From positions 40,558,747 to 40,622,746 of the forward strand of contig NC_091941.1 of the NCBI RefSeq assembly GCF_041260155.1: a DNA stretch of 64,000 bases, in the 5' to 3' direction. The first letter of the stretch is position 1, and every line of letters begins with the position of its first letter. This stretch comes from Ptychodera flava. Its lineage: Eukaryota > Hemichordata > Enteropneusta > Ptychoderidae. The notes below the pieces were generated by a model. The model was not told the origin of the DNA and did no database searches. It worked only from the letters and a program-made list of their open reading frames with translations. A program made the translations under genes and the position numbers. Below, in pieces: positions 12,601-25,418 of this stretch.

Positions 12601-14614
12601 GGAACTGCTCCAGCCTCTTTGTTCTGTGTATCAACAGACACATTATAGACCGTAAAAAGATTACAGTGAGTCGCTTGTTCCAATGCACAATATAGGTATT
12701 ATGAAACATCACATCCACAACTTTTGCAGCATTCTCTAGTTGAGGCTGGAAAACCAAAAGTTGGTGTTTAATGTATAAGACTAAATGGCAGCTGTTGATA
12801 ACAGTATGGAAAACAACCTGTGAGACCGGCCTTTTCCATAGATGAGCAGTGGAACAGTGGAAGTCACACTGGTTCACTTTTAATAGGAAACAAATGGAAC
12901 AGTTAAACACATTCTGACTGGCCTTTCAGTAACAACTCAGATTTATGGGTGAGAATGGGCCATTTACATAGCCTAAGAGTAACCTTACTCCATTATACTT
13001 GTAACTTTGGGCTATTTTTGTTTTTTGTTTTTGTTTTTTGTATCTGCTGTAGTTTCTTGCTCTAGTCTCGGGAGCGTGATAAAAAGTCTAGTTTTTAAGT
13101 TATCAACGCAGCATTATGTGTACAGTCAGAATTGTTATGTGTTTAAAATTGACTTTAAGTCCGGACTAGATTTCATTTGTCATCAATAACAATGATTACA
13201 GTCTTTACACATATACAGAGTATTTTGCCAAACAGATTATTTTGTTATTCCAACATGCCGTGAGTAGAACAAGAAACTGCAATTGATACATAGAACAAAC
13301 AAAATGTACTGAAAAATTGGCCAAAAAGTACAGCTTATGTCCTTTTACACAGTTATGTCAGTTTTCCTGGTAGGTGAAGGAAGTCATCCTGTTTCCAAAT
13401 CATTTTTTCTGTTATCGCTGTTTTTCTGTTTTACAGGATGAAGTTTTTCCTGTAAGAGAAATATGTCAAAACAGCGCCCTCCTTCCCTATGGAAGGGAAA
13501 CACACACCGAAAACAATCTGCGCATTTTAAAACGGCGCCAGTTTTATTTTGAGGGGGTGTCAAAATTATAGCAGATCAGAATAGGGGGCATTATCAGGTG
13601 TTTGAGATTGTTAGGGGAGGAATTTGAAGAAATCAGAGAATCTTTTATTTTCCTTCCCCTCCCCGCTCCAGAGGTGTTTGTGAATGCAGTGTAATCTTAA
13701 TACTGACAAAGGCGGGTAGCCCTTTATAATCGAAAATGAGCACCATGACATCAAGGAGCTTTTTTCTTCAGCACTCCATTCATGTGACAAAAGTCAGGCT
13801 CTGTGCAAGTGTTCCGAACACACAGCCATACAGTGTATACATATGATATTACATTTTCCGATATTTACTTAATTGAATTAAAGAACCACCATTTTACTGA
13901 AAAGTTCCTAACTGTTGTTATGAATCAAAATATTGTTTCCACCACATGGAGGAAAGTAAACACCTGGTGTATCCATGAATAAAACCAATGTATGTTTGTA
14001 TGTTTGAAAAGCAAAGAATGGTACTGCATGGAGGAAATGAAGTATAGTGTCCTTCATCGTTTTCGAAATAAAGTATTGCGACACTGCAGCGGAGGGAAGT
14101 GGAGAATTGTGACTCATACAGAGAATGTTACCATGGAAAAAATTGAGAAGGTGAGACATCGTAACGAAAATACTATTTTAATGTAATTTGAATATTTTGT
14201 GGAGAGTTTCCACCTACAATTTTCATGAAATATTGCACCAGTAAGGACACATGTACCAACAAAACTTTCTTTCATATTTTTGGTCTTTAAATGGTATGGC
14301 ACACGTGCAGCAAGGAGCTCGAGGCTGGTACAAAACTGTCGATCGAAGCAGCGGGGATACCGTCGACCTCGACGAGAATCGATCCATACTTCGAATTTCA
14401 TTGATTGTCGATACAACCATGAAAGATGAATGAGCAAATCTCGAGTAATTGATAATTCAAACAGAAGATTATGCAACCAGGATCGAATGAGGTCTTATAG
14501 AAAAGGAATTAAAGTGAACAATGCGTTGAGAGCAGCAAACAGGCTGGGATCATGGATTAATAGCATTTAGTTACGCTTCTCAATTGACGTGACGGGTTCT
14601 TGAGTTGTTACTCC
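9607..14614. other. No gene seen; degenerate dispersed repeats
   Basis: About 5 kb with no supported exon. It holds related degenerate blocks at 11131-11250 and 13203-13320 (also 9240-9352 in the neighbouring element) sharing phrases such as gaatactggacagtt and gagtagaacaagaa. G-rich phrases occur near 10670-10790, 12355-12440 and 13550-13630, and a C-rich tract at 12125-12165. The block 11470-11480 shares ggggtcaccatgct with the element at 1427-2198. Overlapping frames at 14114-14476 exist on both strands and are not convincing. Confidence 0.5.
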
Positions 14615-17306
14615 ATGATAAAGTTCGACATGGACGTGACCTTTTTACAAAGACTTAGTTTGACTATTCTGGTACTCCATAAAGGTAAGATAACACGCTT
14701 TTCACTAGAATCGGTTATTTAGTAAAAGGCGATTCGATCAACTTTTAACATCAAATGACGTTTGATTTTGTCCATCAGTTGTGCAGACAATCAGTGCAGT
14801 TTTAACTCCACATGACTATATAGATCAGACGGTAAAGTATATTTAAGACTACTTGCATTTATCTGGTCACAAGATTACGTCAGTCGGTAGTAAGTGCAGT
14901 GACTCCTGAGTAAACGAACAACAATCAAGTCGTTAACGTCGTTTCAAATTCTATATTGAATCATATGATACTACACTCTCAAATGTTCATTCCTGATTTG
15001 TGTGTGATTAGATTCAACCACTAATCCACCTCGCTCAGAGAACTTCAAAGAACGAACTGACCCGGTTGATGGAAAAGTCTTATATCTTTGTTTATTTTTT
15101 CAGTTTTATACTCTTCTGTATTTAATGTTGTGTTGCAAAACGGCACATAAATATTACGAGTGCTGGTCATATGTGGTGCACAGTTTTTAGTAGCATAGCT
15201 TAGTCGTTTCTTTTTTCTTGTTGACTTTTTATGCAGGAGTAAAAGGTACGGAATACTGTGAGCCATACTATGATAATAATGGGAATTTGAATAACGGCTT
15301 CACGTGTTCAAATGCCATTTTGTTGCGGTTTTTCAATTATTGCTGCGGAATATGTACCTTCAAGTATTGCTGTAACGACCCGTCAGACTTAGACCAGTCT
15401 TCCTGTCAAATAACCACTGCTGTTCAGAGCACAGAGATCACCGTTACAGAGAAGAGTTCGCTAAGAGAAGATGAGTACGTATTGTTTTGATTTAAAGGAG
15501 CAATGTTTGGACGTAAGCGGGTTCTTTCCATGGATCAATCTATTACCCATTTGTCATTACTTTTTGTCAGTGGGTGTCAAACCAGCGACAAATCGGACAC
15601 TACTTTGTGTCAGTGTAGCTGACCGGTCAGTGTTGTCAGACAACTCTTTAGTTGTGATTAAAATTTATGTGTAAATTGTTATATTGTTCATCGCTCAGCA
15701 ATTTAATGACGTCTGTTACCAGTGACATTTATTTCTTATTATTAAGCATGATATTTAGAAGTCTACATTTTGTCAATTTGTAATTTGCATATTTGACAAA
15801 TGTTTGTAATACGTCTGTGAAAATAGCACCCATAACATGCGAAATGATACAGAATATCTTGAGAGTGGAATTCTGACAGACAAGACTTTTACCGACACTA
15901 AAACGCAAGGTTACGCTTTCCAAGATAAAATATTTCAGAATTCGTTAACAACATGACAATGTGTGGCGAACAAGTATACCTCGAACTTAGCAGCTCAGAG
16001 GTGAGATATATACCTGTGAAGACTTGTATCAGCACGATACAATGGTCTTTGCAATCAACCTAATACCAGATAACTATCTTACCATCGGCACATAAAATCA
16101 TCTCGACACGGCTTTTTTAAACCTAGCAAGATTTGGTCAGTATTGCATGTTGATTAGTCTTTACTTTTTATATGCAACCAAGTTTTTCGACAAGGACTTG
16201 ACGCCAACTTCCGACAATTTCGCGGATAATGTCCTTTTGTTGAACTTGGCAAGATTTAGTCAGTAATTTTGACACTGAAGTGTGCATTCAACGAAGTAAG
16301 GAATTTGGGAAAACATCAGATCAAATTCTTACCCAGTGACATGGAAAATGGTAAAAGTAACTAATAATCTGTTTTTCCCCAACAGACTTTTTACTATTGT
16401 AGCTGTCACAACTGGGACCAGTGGATTTCTATTAGTGGCCGCTGTAGTCGGTTGTTTGCTGTGTTACTGGTTGTCAACTAGATCTTCAACGCCCTCAAAG
16501 ATGCCGTGGGTCCCACCCAGTGAGTATGCTATTTGGAAGTTTCCACAAGATGTCTATTTAATATTACAGTGTTTTTATTTGAAAATCTCTCATATTTTTT
16601 CAAATCATTCACTATTTACGGCATTACTTGCGAAGGTATGCGATTCCATACATTTCCAAGTAAACATTCCATTTACAATATGATAAACACCAACTTAGGG
16701 ACTTGTCAGTGTCTTCAGTCTGGGGGCCGGTGGATCTATGGGAGGGGCCTGTTTTTGACTTCGGTGATAGAGGGGGGTCACAATTTTTTGAATTGTTCGA
16801 TAAAACGCACCGTACAAGCCACGAATTGCATCATTCAGTTGCATTGCGCGCATCTTTAATATATACCAGAGATATCTTGATGTTTGCAAATTGAAAGTCT
16901 GGTTTGCAAAGCGTACTAATATGAAATCTGCAGTTCACACACAAAGCATGTCAACATCCTGATCCTTTACTGTTTTCTCTATGAGAACAATATGAGAAAG
17001 CAGCAAGAACAAATATTTCCCAATACATGACAACTTAAATAGAAAGTTAAAGGTCTGCCGGATACTCTTTACATAGTCAACCTCTAACAAGTCACAGACA
17101 GAAGATACCAAACACACTATTTCTTTCTTTCTGAAACAGACAGGGTATCCCCAGTCCAAACATCACATCAACATTCAGAATCACAACAAGATCCAGCAAG
17201 TCGTCCGACAAATGGTGATCTGATGTCAGTTGAAGAATTAGTACCACCGCCGAGTCCACCTCCATATTCACCCCAACTTAGTTTTTCAAATGCCGGTTTG
17301 GTTTGA
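14615..17306 (+). CDS. Shisa-family single-pass membrane protein (complete, 4 exons, ~202 aa)
   Basis: Exons 14615-14684, 15237-15474, 16386-16519, 17140-17306; all introns are GT-AG with phases 1, 2, 1. Exon 1 encodes a hydrophobic leader (MDVTFLQRLSLTILVLHKG; Met1 or Met6 could start). Exon 2 encodes a Cys-rich domain, cysteines at about 31, 47, 59, 60, 63, 68, 69 and 80, with the family signature: Tyr-rich segment, D-x-x-G, GFTC, YCCGIC, KYCC and LDQSSC. Exon 3 gives a transmembrane helix (~105-132). Exon 4 gives a proline-rich cytoplasmic tail ending SPPPYSP, a PPxY motif (187-190) that in this superfamily (Shisa, WBP1/VOPP1) can bind WW domains. Shisa proteins act in ER/Golgi retention of receptors or as receptor auxiliary subunits; which applies here is unknown. 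A G-rich repeat lies in intron 3. No clear AATAAA found close downstream. Confidence 0.85.
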
Positions 17307-17656
17307 AATGGAAATATGTTGGAGTTGTTAAAGACTGTGGCTTAACATACAATACTCCTTGCCCGTGCGCAGTGTACACACGCATTTCCTGTATGTTAAT
17401 ATCTCAAAGTACTCTAGGCAGCGTCCACGAAGATCTCCGGAGGGGCTGGGAAAAATCTTGATAAAAGACTGAGTAATAGCTTCACGAAAAAGGTCTACTC
17501 CGGGTCACATATCAACTTTTTATTTTATTGCTCCTTGATTGACCTTATAATTCAATATGTCACGGTTATCAAAAAAATTCAAAACAAAGACATTTGAGGA
17601 AGGTCGCCTACTTGTGACATGTTTATTGGCGAGTAAACCGATTTCATTGTAAGCCG

Positions 17657-17763
<107 letters not shown>

Positions 17764-18518
17764 CATAGTTATAAAACTATTATTCAATCTTGGTCACAAC
17801 TGTTGTATGACTTCCTCACGTAATGGTGTCGCTGTGGTGGTCGTTCATGCACCAGCATAGCATGTCCTTGCTAGTTGTCATAATTCAGCTGCACGTTTAT
17901 CATTTACGTTTATCATTTTAGACGTGTTAGACACGTCAGAAACGATAAGCGATAGATGTATACTTGCATGTTTGACACTTTAGTCTGACATGGAAATTTA
18001 CAAAAATTAGCCGTGATTTGCTACAATATAAACGTGACCAACTAAAATGTAAAAATGACCAAAATGTAAAACTAAGCACCACTTGCCATGGATGAGCTGT
18101 CTAGACATGATTTGCATAGCGTGTTTTAAATGTGTTGTAACTATGTCTGTCACTTGAAATCTCAGGACAAACCATTTAATATATCTCGGCCAATCCTATG
18201 GAAAGCAAGAAGTTACTTAAATGTGTCAAAGAAATGCAGCCTTTGTCTTACAGAGAAGCAATTCATAACTAATGCAGATAAGTCCAGCCTTTCAAACAAG
18301 CGTTCCGAGTTGGTCTCCAAGTGCCGACACGAAAATAAATTTTACTTGTCAAATTTCAATCCAACCCACCGCACCAAATGGTTTGACCCAACCTGATACT
18401 TCTATGTGAGCACCTGAAGCAAATTTCATACAATAAAATCTACCTATCTGACGATCGTGTGTATGCGTGAAAGTCGAGCAATAGGTACCAAGCATATATA
18501 CTTGATGTGTTCTCATAT

Positions 18519-18528
<10 letters not shown>

Positions 18529-18559
<31 letters not shown>

Positions 18560-18638
18560 TGTTATTGTTCTTTGTTTTGCAGACTATAAATATATATATT
18601 GTTATTGTTCTTTGTTTTGCAGACAATATATATATATA

Positions 18639-18706
<68 letters not shown>
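18529..18706. repeat. (TA)n microsatellite block with duplicated spacer
   Basis: Two TA tracts (18529-18555 and ~18625-18705) around two copies of a spacer ending ttctttgttttgcagac. The long Tyr/Ile open frames here are products of the TA repeat. Confidence 0.9.
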
Positions 18707-18710
<4 letters not shown>

Positions 18711-20688
18711 ATTGTAAATAATTGTTATTAACGACAGTTGACTTTAAGTCTGCAGATTCAATCCAGTAAAAATTGAATTTGCATTAATAGCATTGTTTCG
18801 CGGTTACAGTTTTGATACTAAATATAAATTCTCGAGAGCGAAATCGGACACTGCTGCCAGAAATTTGGGCATTTTATATTATTGCATGCATAGCTGTTGT
18901 TGTAGGTTCTAGTCTGAGATGTTATAATGTCTTTCTAGTGTTTATTTGAACATTGTGAGTCGCCCATTGTACTGTAGTCGTTCTTGCACGCGTACTCTTG
19001 AAGAATGTAATCTGAAAGAACTGTCATGTTTCTATAATTTGTACCGGTTACTGTAAATCTTCATTCTAGTAATTCGCCAAATTTCAACATTTCGCCACTT
19101 GGGCTTGAATTTCCACGGTTTGCCGGAGGTGTAATTCTTCAAAATTGGCGGCAAATTTACATTTGCAAGTCTCTCCTGTGTTTAAATTCAATGGCAGCAC
19201 CATTCCTGGCACCCTCATGTATCGTGAATTCCTATGATTATGCATGAAATGTCTCACGCAAGGTTGGACAATAGAAAGACAATGTAGACGAACTTTTTTA
19301 TCAGAATCGTAGCTGTTAAGTATCGCTTTTCATATTTTCACAGCTTTGATTTAAAACAATGATGTTGTGACATGTCTCATACATACTACGAATTAATCAT
19401 TGTGAAACTAGCGTTGGCAAGTTTTCTTGTCGACAAAGTATTGTAAATTTGGGAGTCGGACTTTGGGGGCCTTTAAGTGAGCATATCTCCGGGCTCTCGG
19501 AGCTAAGAGTTGCCCCAGGCAGCCATCAGGCTGACCTGGGCAAATGAAGTTTCGAGCACAACGTTAATTCCTGTGTCGCCTGATCTATATATTTACTCCA
19601 TTAACGAGTACTGTGGTCTGAAGTTCCCCTGAATCCTGATTCCAGAACAGCAAGAACACTCCTCGGACAATTAGTTTATGAAACAAGAATGTAATTTTCA
19701 ACAGCTTTATTTAAAGCAATTGCCAAAGATGAAATTGCTACTTACATTTAAATTGATTATGTTGACGAACTCAAAGCTAAATGGGAGACCTTTAAAATAC
19801 CTCGGAAAGTAGACTTTGAAATTACAGTTTATGCGTCTTCTTTAAAAACAATGTTTGACAGCAACATTCTTCATATTCGTTCCAATTTGAAGAATAAATC
19901 CATTCTTAAAAAGAATTTAATGTATTTATATACCTTTATTTCATAAAGCGAATGTTCATAATTTGTATAAATAAACGATGATGGTGTTTTAATTCCATTT
20001 TCTCGTAAAGTCTAGGGACTGTCAATGACACCTTCCATCAAAAGGTTGAAGATTACGTCACACATTTGAACTCATCACCCAAAGACTAGGTTTGGTTATT
20101 GAGCATGCTGTGATAATATTGATTTGTATTTTGTTGTTTGGCTATTTACATCGATAACGTTCATAGCTTTTCATTGCAATAAATAAACAGCTATTAAGTT
20201 TCATGATATGGTACAGATTTTACTTCCATTTTAAGTTCAACCCACTCCGCCCTGCAGACACAATATTATTCAGATCCCTGTTATCAGGGTAATTACCCCG
20301 TAGACTGGTGTGATATTTCATTAGGATATCGTTTTCTTGGCAAAGTATTCCATCAAGGACGAAAAAGCTTATTGCACTCATTTGTTTATTGTAATATATA
20401 CATAACAAAAAGTGGCGTTGCACAAAAGCAATGTTAGGGACTTGGAACAATGATAACGTCTTTGTGCAGTATGTGGCAATCATGTGTCGGCATAGTACGA
20501 AATGGAGACTGTCAAAATTTTGCCAAAGGTTAGGCATAATTGCAGATATATAGAAATAGATCCAAACCAGATGAAAAGCTTGATTATTGAGGTCACGTGT
20601 TAAACACAGACTAAAACATGTACTACATTTAAACCGGTCTGAAAACTATTATATTGAATAACTAATCAACGAACCAAATTACAGTAAT

Positions 20689-20846
20689 ACAAACACGATT
20701 GGAACTGATTTGAGAAAATTGGGTCTTGTAATTGTTCAAATTTATCAATTGTGTTCGGTGCCATGTAGCTGAAAGTTGCAATATAACAAATTACCAACAT
20801 TACTGCAATATCCTATCCTCCTAAACTTGTTCCAATCGTGTTTACA
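20689..20846. mobile_element. Short MITE, copy A
   Basis: Ends are inverted copies: left acaaacacgattggaactga, right (reverse complement) gtaaacacgattggaacaag. About 157 bp, non-coding. The same terminal motif bounds 27882-28103. Confidence 0.55.
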
Positions 20847-23800
20847 ACAGAATCAAAACCCACAGTGGAAAACACAATTATGTCAATGCTCTGAAATGCT
20901 AGGAGATATCACAGTCCCTCGTGTGAGTGGGTGTGTGTGGAGGGACTGTGGAGACATCGAGTGACAATAGCTTGCAAATGACAGTCTGTTCATCTGTCGT
21001 GGATAAACCGCGTACTGTTAGTTGACAAAGAACTGAAAGATGACTCGTTGACCGACGACTGTCGACCGAGTATGGGTTGCATTTCCATGCTCAGTAGACC
21101 TAAATCAATGGCTGGTAAATTGAGACTGGAGAGAAAACTCTCTACTCTCACACACTGTCAACTTTGATCAAGCTAGCAGCTATTGCACAACACAGGCGGC
21201 CGTCCAGCAGTCATTGCATTGACAGCGCGCAGTGACGGCACTGGCGACCGATGAGCAAGTCATTGCATCGGGAGCGGGCAGTCACGCGGCCGAGAGACTG
21301 GAGACAGTGGTGACACCAGGGGCAGCAGCGACAGAAAGGCACACCTGCCTTAGGTTTTTATTCCTGGTGTTTTGTTGTGAACACGTCAATATATATCCAA
21401 CTCAGTTATGTCATATCTGTAGGTGCTGGTTGGTGTCATGCAACCAGGCAACAGGTGTTGCTCTAATTATATGTAGATTGGAGTTCATCCATCCGATACT
21501 TTCGAGTAAACACAAGGTACATATACACACTCGATGTGCGAATGTTACGTCCATCAAATAATAACTTTGACCCGAACGTCATCGGTCATAGTTAATATTA
21601 TCAAAATAGCTCAGTGATTCAAATTTAACAAAACAAGTTTAAAATAACAGAGACTTTTGGATCGAAGAAGAAATACATTACTGGCTCTGGCTATAGCCCG
21701 ACCAGCGTCACAACAAAATGAAGGGAATTAATGAACAAACATAAGCAATTCAGCCAAGAGAGAGAAGATGACAACCTCAGCAACCATTGCAGTAATATGC
21801 TGCAGTTTATGTCATGTCCTTCGTGAATCGTGTTTATCCTGCACCAATCCTGTAAAACTAGTAGTTCTATGGGAATAAAGCATTCAATTTCTTTATGGTC
21901 TTGGAAGATTATGACCGCAATGATTCACAGCGGGGAAAAGCCTACCCTATTTTGTAATTAGACAACAAGACGCTAATGAAAAACAACGGCAAACCACAGT
22001 CCCTCCACGTATAGGACGGTGGACAAACACAATAACGCAACAACTCTTACTTTCGTGGTATCTCGCGTCAGTTTGACGTGATTGCACAAAGCATACTTTG
22101 ATTCTTAGCAGTATTCTCGGTGAAGAAAACCAGAACTTCAAATGTATTTCCAACGATCAAATCAGCTTCAGAATATGTATCTGTGCGTTGCGAGGAGTAC
22201 AAATTTGTTACCAACATCTGTCAGTATTTCACCACCAGCTGAGTAAACCTTTATAATTGTGAAAGGAAGGCCAAAAACAAGTTTCTGAGGCTATTACAGG
22301 GCATGCGAGTAAGAAATATGTGCACCTCATATGTATGAATCAAACAAAAAGTCAATGAAAATTTTTATGACCACACTCTACTTAGTCCCCCCACAATTCG
22401 ACCAATCCTCAACCAAGCTTTTATGATGATAAATGAGTAAAAGATGTAGATGATCTTTATGGCATGTTAACTATAGCATTGCAAGCTTTTATTAGCTTCT
22501 TTTGCAGATAGTCTCAAAACGTACATCGAAAACATTAATTTTATTTCATGTAGACATTGACAACATATCCACTACTATGGTAAGGAGTATTCCAGAAATA
22601 AAGATTTAAGCACCGTGGTGTTGATGATTAAAATTTGACTTCAATGTTCAAAGCGTTCCAACGAATTCTACGAGCGCAATAGTTACAGCATTTGATTTAA
22701 TCGGATTTGGCTACGTACAGTAAAAGATTCATCAAAAAGACGGTACCTATGCTGTTCATTGTATTTACCAGGCATTCAGATCGAGGTATGTAATCAAACT
22801 TTGTGCAATTACGTAGCTTAGTAACCATGACAAATTAATGTCATGCAGATGAATAGAAGTTCTTCAAGGAATTAATTACGCTAGACGTAACACTAAGGTT
22901 GTTGACTCGATAACCATGACAGACAACAAAATCAATATGTCTCCCTGATTAATCGAACAATTTTAAGTTGACAATAACAACAACAATCTTTACTCAGATA
23001 TTTTCTACCTTGATGCCATCTATATTGTTCCTCATTAGGCCTACGCTTACGTCACCCAATTCATGAAAGTGCACCTTCCTTATATTGAAGGCCACCAGTC
23101 TCTTCAAAATGGATCTTAGTTTCAGCCACGTTACTGAGCTGAATACCATGTTTAATTTGTGTCTCAATTTGTGTCCAAAGGCGCTTTAAGTGTTCAGTGC
23201 TGAATAACGTTTTTTACGTAAACCACATTGGACACTCGCCGGAACTCTAGTGGTCTCATCAACCGGCACCTACTAGTTAGTAAACCTAGTGTATCACTGT
23301 GTGCACAGTCATTGCTTTATTAACTAATCCTAATGCCCAAGTATTAAAAAAGTTATCGATACCGTTGTTCTGATGATTTGGTTTCTGTTATCCTCCAAGA
23401 ACCGGATTGCAAAAATCCGTTTCCTTCTATCAGTGGAATGCCAATGACGTCACACTTGACCCAAAAATTCACTTTTAAGGATGTACGACGTCTTTGGTCA
23501 CCAACGTAAAGATCAAGTTCTTAGTTTACGACAAAACTCAAGTGCCATCATTGAAGACATCATGAGTCATAATTAAGTATCATTTTCATCGTGTTGCGGT
23601 TTGGGATAACACTTACATCTAGACACCAAAGCCTTTCGTTTCTGTCATAATAAGATAAACGGAGATAAAATCTTTCTTTTAATGTCTATTAGAATGGATG
23701 ACATAATATCTTGTAGATCATACAAGACTAGGACTAATTCTATCTTGCATATCTCTAATTTCTCAGAAGAAGCAGTAAAAAAATAAGGAGGAAGGTCACA

Positions 23801-24434
23801 ATGGAGTAAGTATTTGCATAATGCTTTCATGCTTGGAGACAGATCCCAAAGTTTACTGCCTATCGGAATATCAAGGCTATAAGTCTTGATAAGTCTTACG
23901 ATAACAATTTCTAACAAGATACCTCTGTATAAATAATATGTCTAACAATTTGGATATCTTCATTTTATTAATTTGGTGTGCACGTAGCCTAAATAGGATA
24001 GATTTTCGATATAGTATCAATAAAAAGCTGTTAATTTTATTGTAATCCTCTTTATTATGAATAAACATACATTTTGTCAATTCTTCCAATGATTACGCTG
24101 TCTTTGTAATTGAGCCCCATTAATGACGTCACAATAGAACGGATTGCACTGCTCATACATGGCTATGTTTCACATCAAATATTTCTTTTTGCTGTTAACA
24201 GTGAAAGTGATATCGTTTCAATCCCTTCCGCCAAGCGAAAGTTGAGACTTACGTTTTAATTTGACACTTACTTGTTTAATCAATATTTGTGCATTTTACA
24301 TTTCCTCGTGAATTAATGTGTGTATGTCAAGTGACAGAACTCAGGGATATTGATGTACATGCTTATGGAAGGTTAATCTATACTAACAGGGACATTAGTT
24401 AGGTCATGTATTCATTAGTGGAACAACGACGTAT
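20847..24434. other. Intergenic, no gene seen
   Basis: About 3.6 kb without supported exons or clear repeats. A relatively GC-rich patch lies at ~21190-21350. Open frames of 60-109 codons lack domains and start at unremarkable ATGs. Confidence 0.45.
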
Positions 24435-24760
24435 GTATGAGTCCTATCGTCAACCAACCAATGTACCAGTATATGAGTCCTATCGTCAACCAACCAATGT
24501 ACCAGTATGAGTCTTATCGTCAACCAACCAATGTACCAGTATATGAGTCCTATCGTCAACCAACCAATGTACCAGTATATGAGTCTTATCGTCAACCAAC
24601 CAATGTACCAGTATATGAGTCCTATCGTCAACCAACCAATGTACCAGTATATGAGTCCTATCGTCAACCAACCAATGTACCAGTATATGAGTCTTATCGT
24701 CAACCAACCAATGTACCAGTATATGAGTCCTATCGTCAACCAACCAATGTACCAGTATAA
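24435..24760. repeat. 36-bp minisatellite, left block (~9 copies)
   Basis: Unit begins tatgagtcctatcgtcaacc and continues aaccaatgtaccagta. Because 36 is a multiple of three, frames on both strands stay open and one would spell a 12-residue repeat (YESYRQPTNVPV). Some units are 34 bp, which shifts frame, arguing against coding. Confidence 0.95.
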
Positions 24761-25105
24761 TAATAATAATAATATTTGGTTCTTATATAGCGCACATATC
24801 CACAAGTAGATGTGATCAAGGCGCTTTACAATTATTATTACCCCTGGTCACTGGACCTAATATTATACCACTCAACTCCCTGGGGAGCAGACAACAGCTC
24901 ACATGTGCAGCCAATAAGCGCAGCAGAGCTAAACGCACACATAACAACCTCTGTCCTACCAGGTACCCATCACTCCTGGGTGGGGAGAAGCAATGAGGAA
25001 TAAAGTGCCTTGCCCAAGGACACAACACCACAGCCATGCCGGGGCTCGAACTCACCATCCTTTGATCGTGAGTCCACTGCTCTAGCCACTGGCCCATGAT
25101 GCCTC
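24761..25105 (-). mobile_element. tRNA-derived SINE, inserted in the minisatellite
   Basis: Read on the minus strand it starts near 25104, has an A-box-like TGGCTAGAGCAGTGG (25074-25092 region) and a B-box-like GAGTTCGAGCCCC (~25041-25053), then a body with TTGGGCAAGGCACTTTATTC, then AAAGCGCCTTGATCACATCT and GCGCTATATAAGAACC, ending in (ATT)n at 24761. Internal RNA polymerase III boxes plus an ATT-repeat tail are hallmarks of tRNA SINEs mobilised by LINEs. Its insertion splits one minisatellite into two blocks. Confidence 0.85.
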
Positions 25106-25109
25106 CATA

Positions 25110-25418
25110 TGAGTATATGAGTCTTATCGTCAACCAACCAATGTACCAGTATATGAGTCCTATCGTCAACCAACCAATGTACCAGTATATGAGTCCTATC
25201 GTCAACCAACCAATGTACCAGTATGAGTCTTATCGTCAACCAACCAATGTACCAGTATATGAGTCCTATCGTCAACTAACCAATGTACCAGTATATGAGT
25301 CTTATCGTCAACCAACCAATGTACCAGTATATGAGTCCTATCGTCAACCAACCAATGTACCAGTATATGAGTCCTATCGTCAACCAACCAATGTACCAGT
25401 ATATGAGTCCTATCGTCA
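25110..25418. repeat. 36-bp minisatellite, right block (~8-9 copies)
   Basis: Same unit, orientation and variant positions (gtcc/gtct) as the left block, resuming after the SINE; the last unit ends in tatcgtcagatgattgc. Confidence 0.95.

Noticed and set aside
14356-14372. 17-bp stretch (gataccgtcgacctcga) like a cloning-vector polylinker
   Set aside because: Flanking bases do not continue as vector on either side; a short chance match is more likely than contamination.
14114-14476. Three overlapping frames on both strands upstream of the Shisa-like gene
   Set aside because: Mutually overlapping, no domain, no matching splice structure.
16336-16683. 115-residue single-exon gene reading through the transmembrane segment
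   Set aside because: Frame runs through intron sequence on both sides; the spliced Shisa-like model explains it better.
18457-18731. Tyr/Ile-rich open frames
   Set aside because: Translation of TA microsatellite.
19752-19946. 64-codon frame reading IDYVDELKAKWETF...
   Set aside because: Looks protein-like by composition, but no homologue recognised and no splice partners; within chance for AT-rich DNA.
24404-24809. Long frames on both strands over the 36-bp minisatellite
   Set aside because: They exist only because the period is divisible by three; 34-bp variants shift frame and the SINE interrupts them.
24435-25418. Regularly spaced repeat resembling a CRISPR array
   Set aside because: Units are directly adjacent without unique spacers, and the sequence is eukaryotic.
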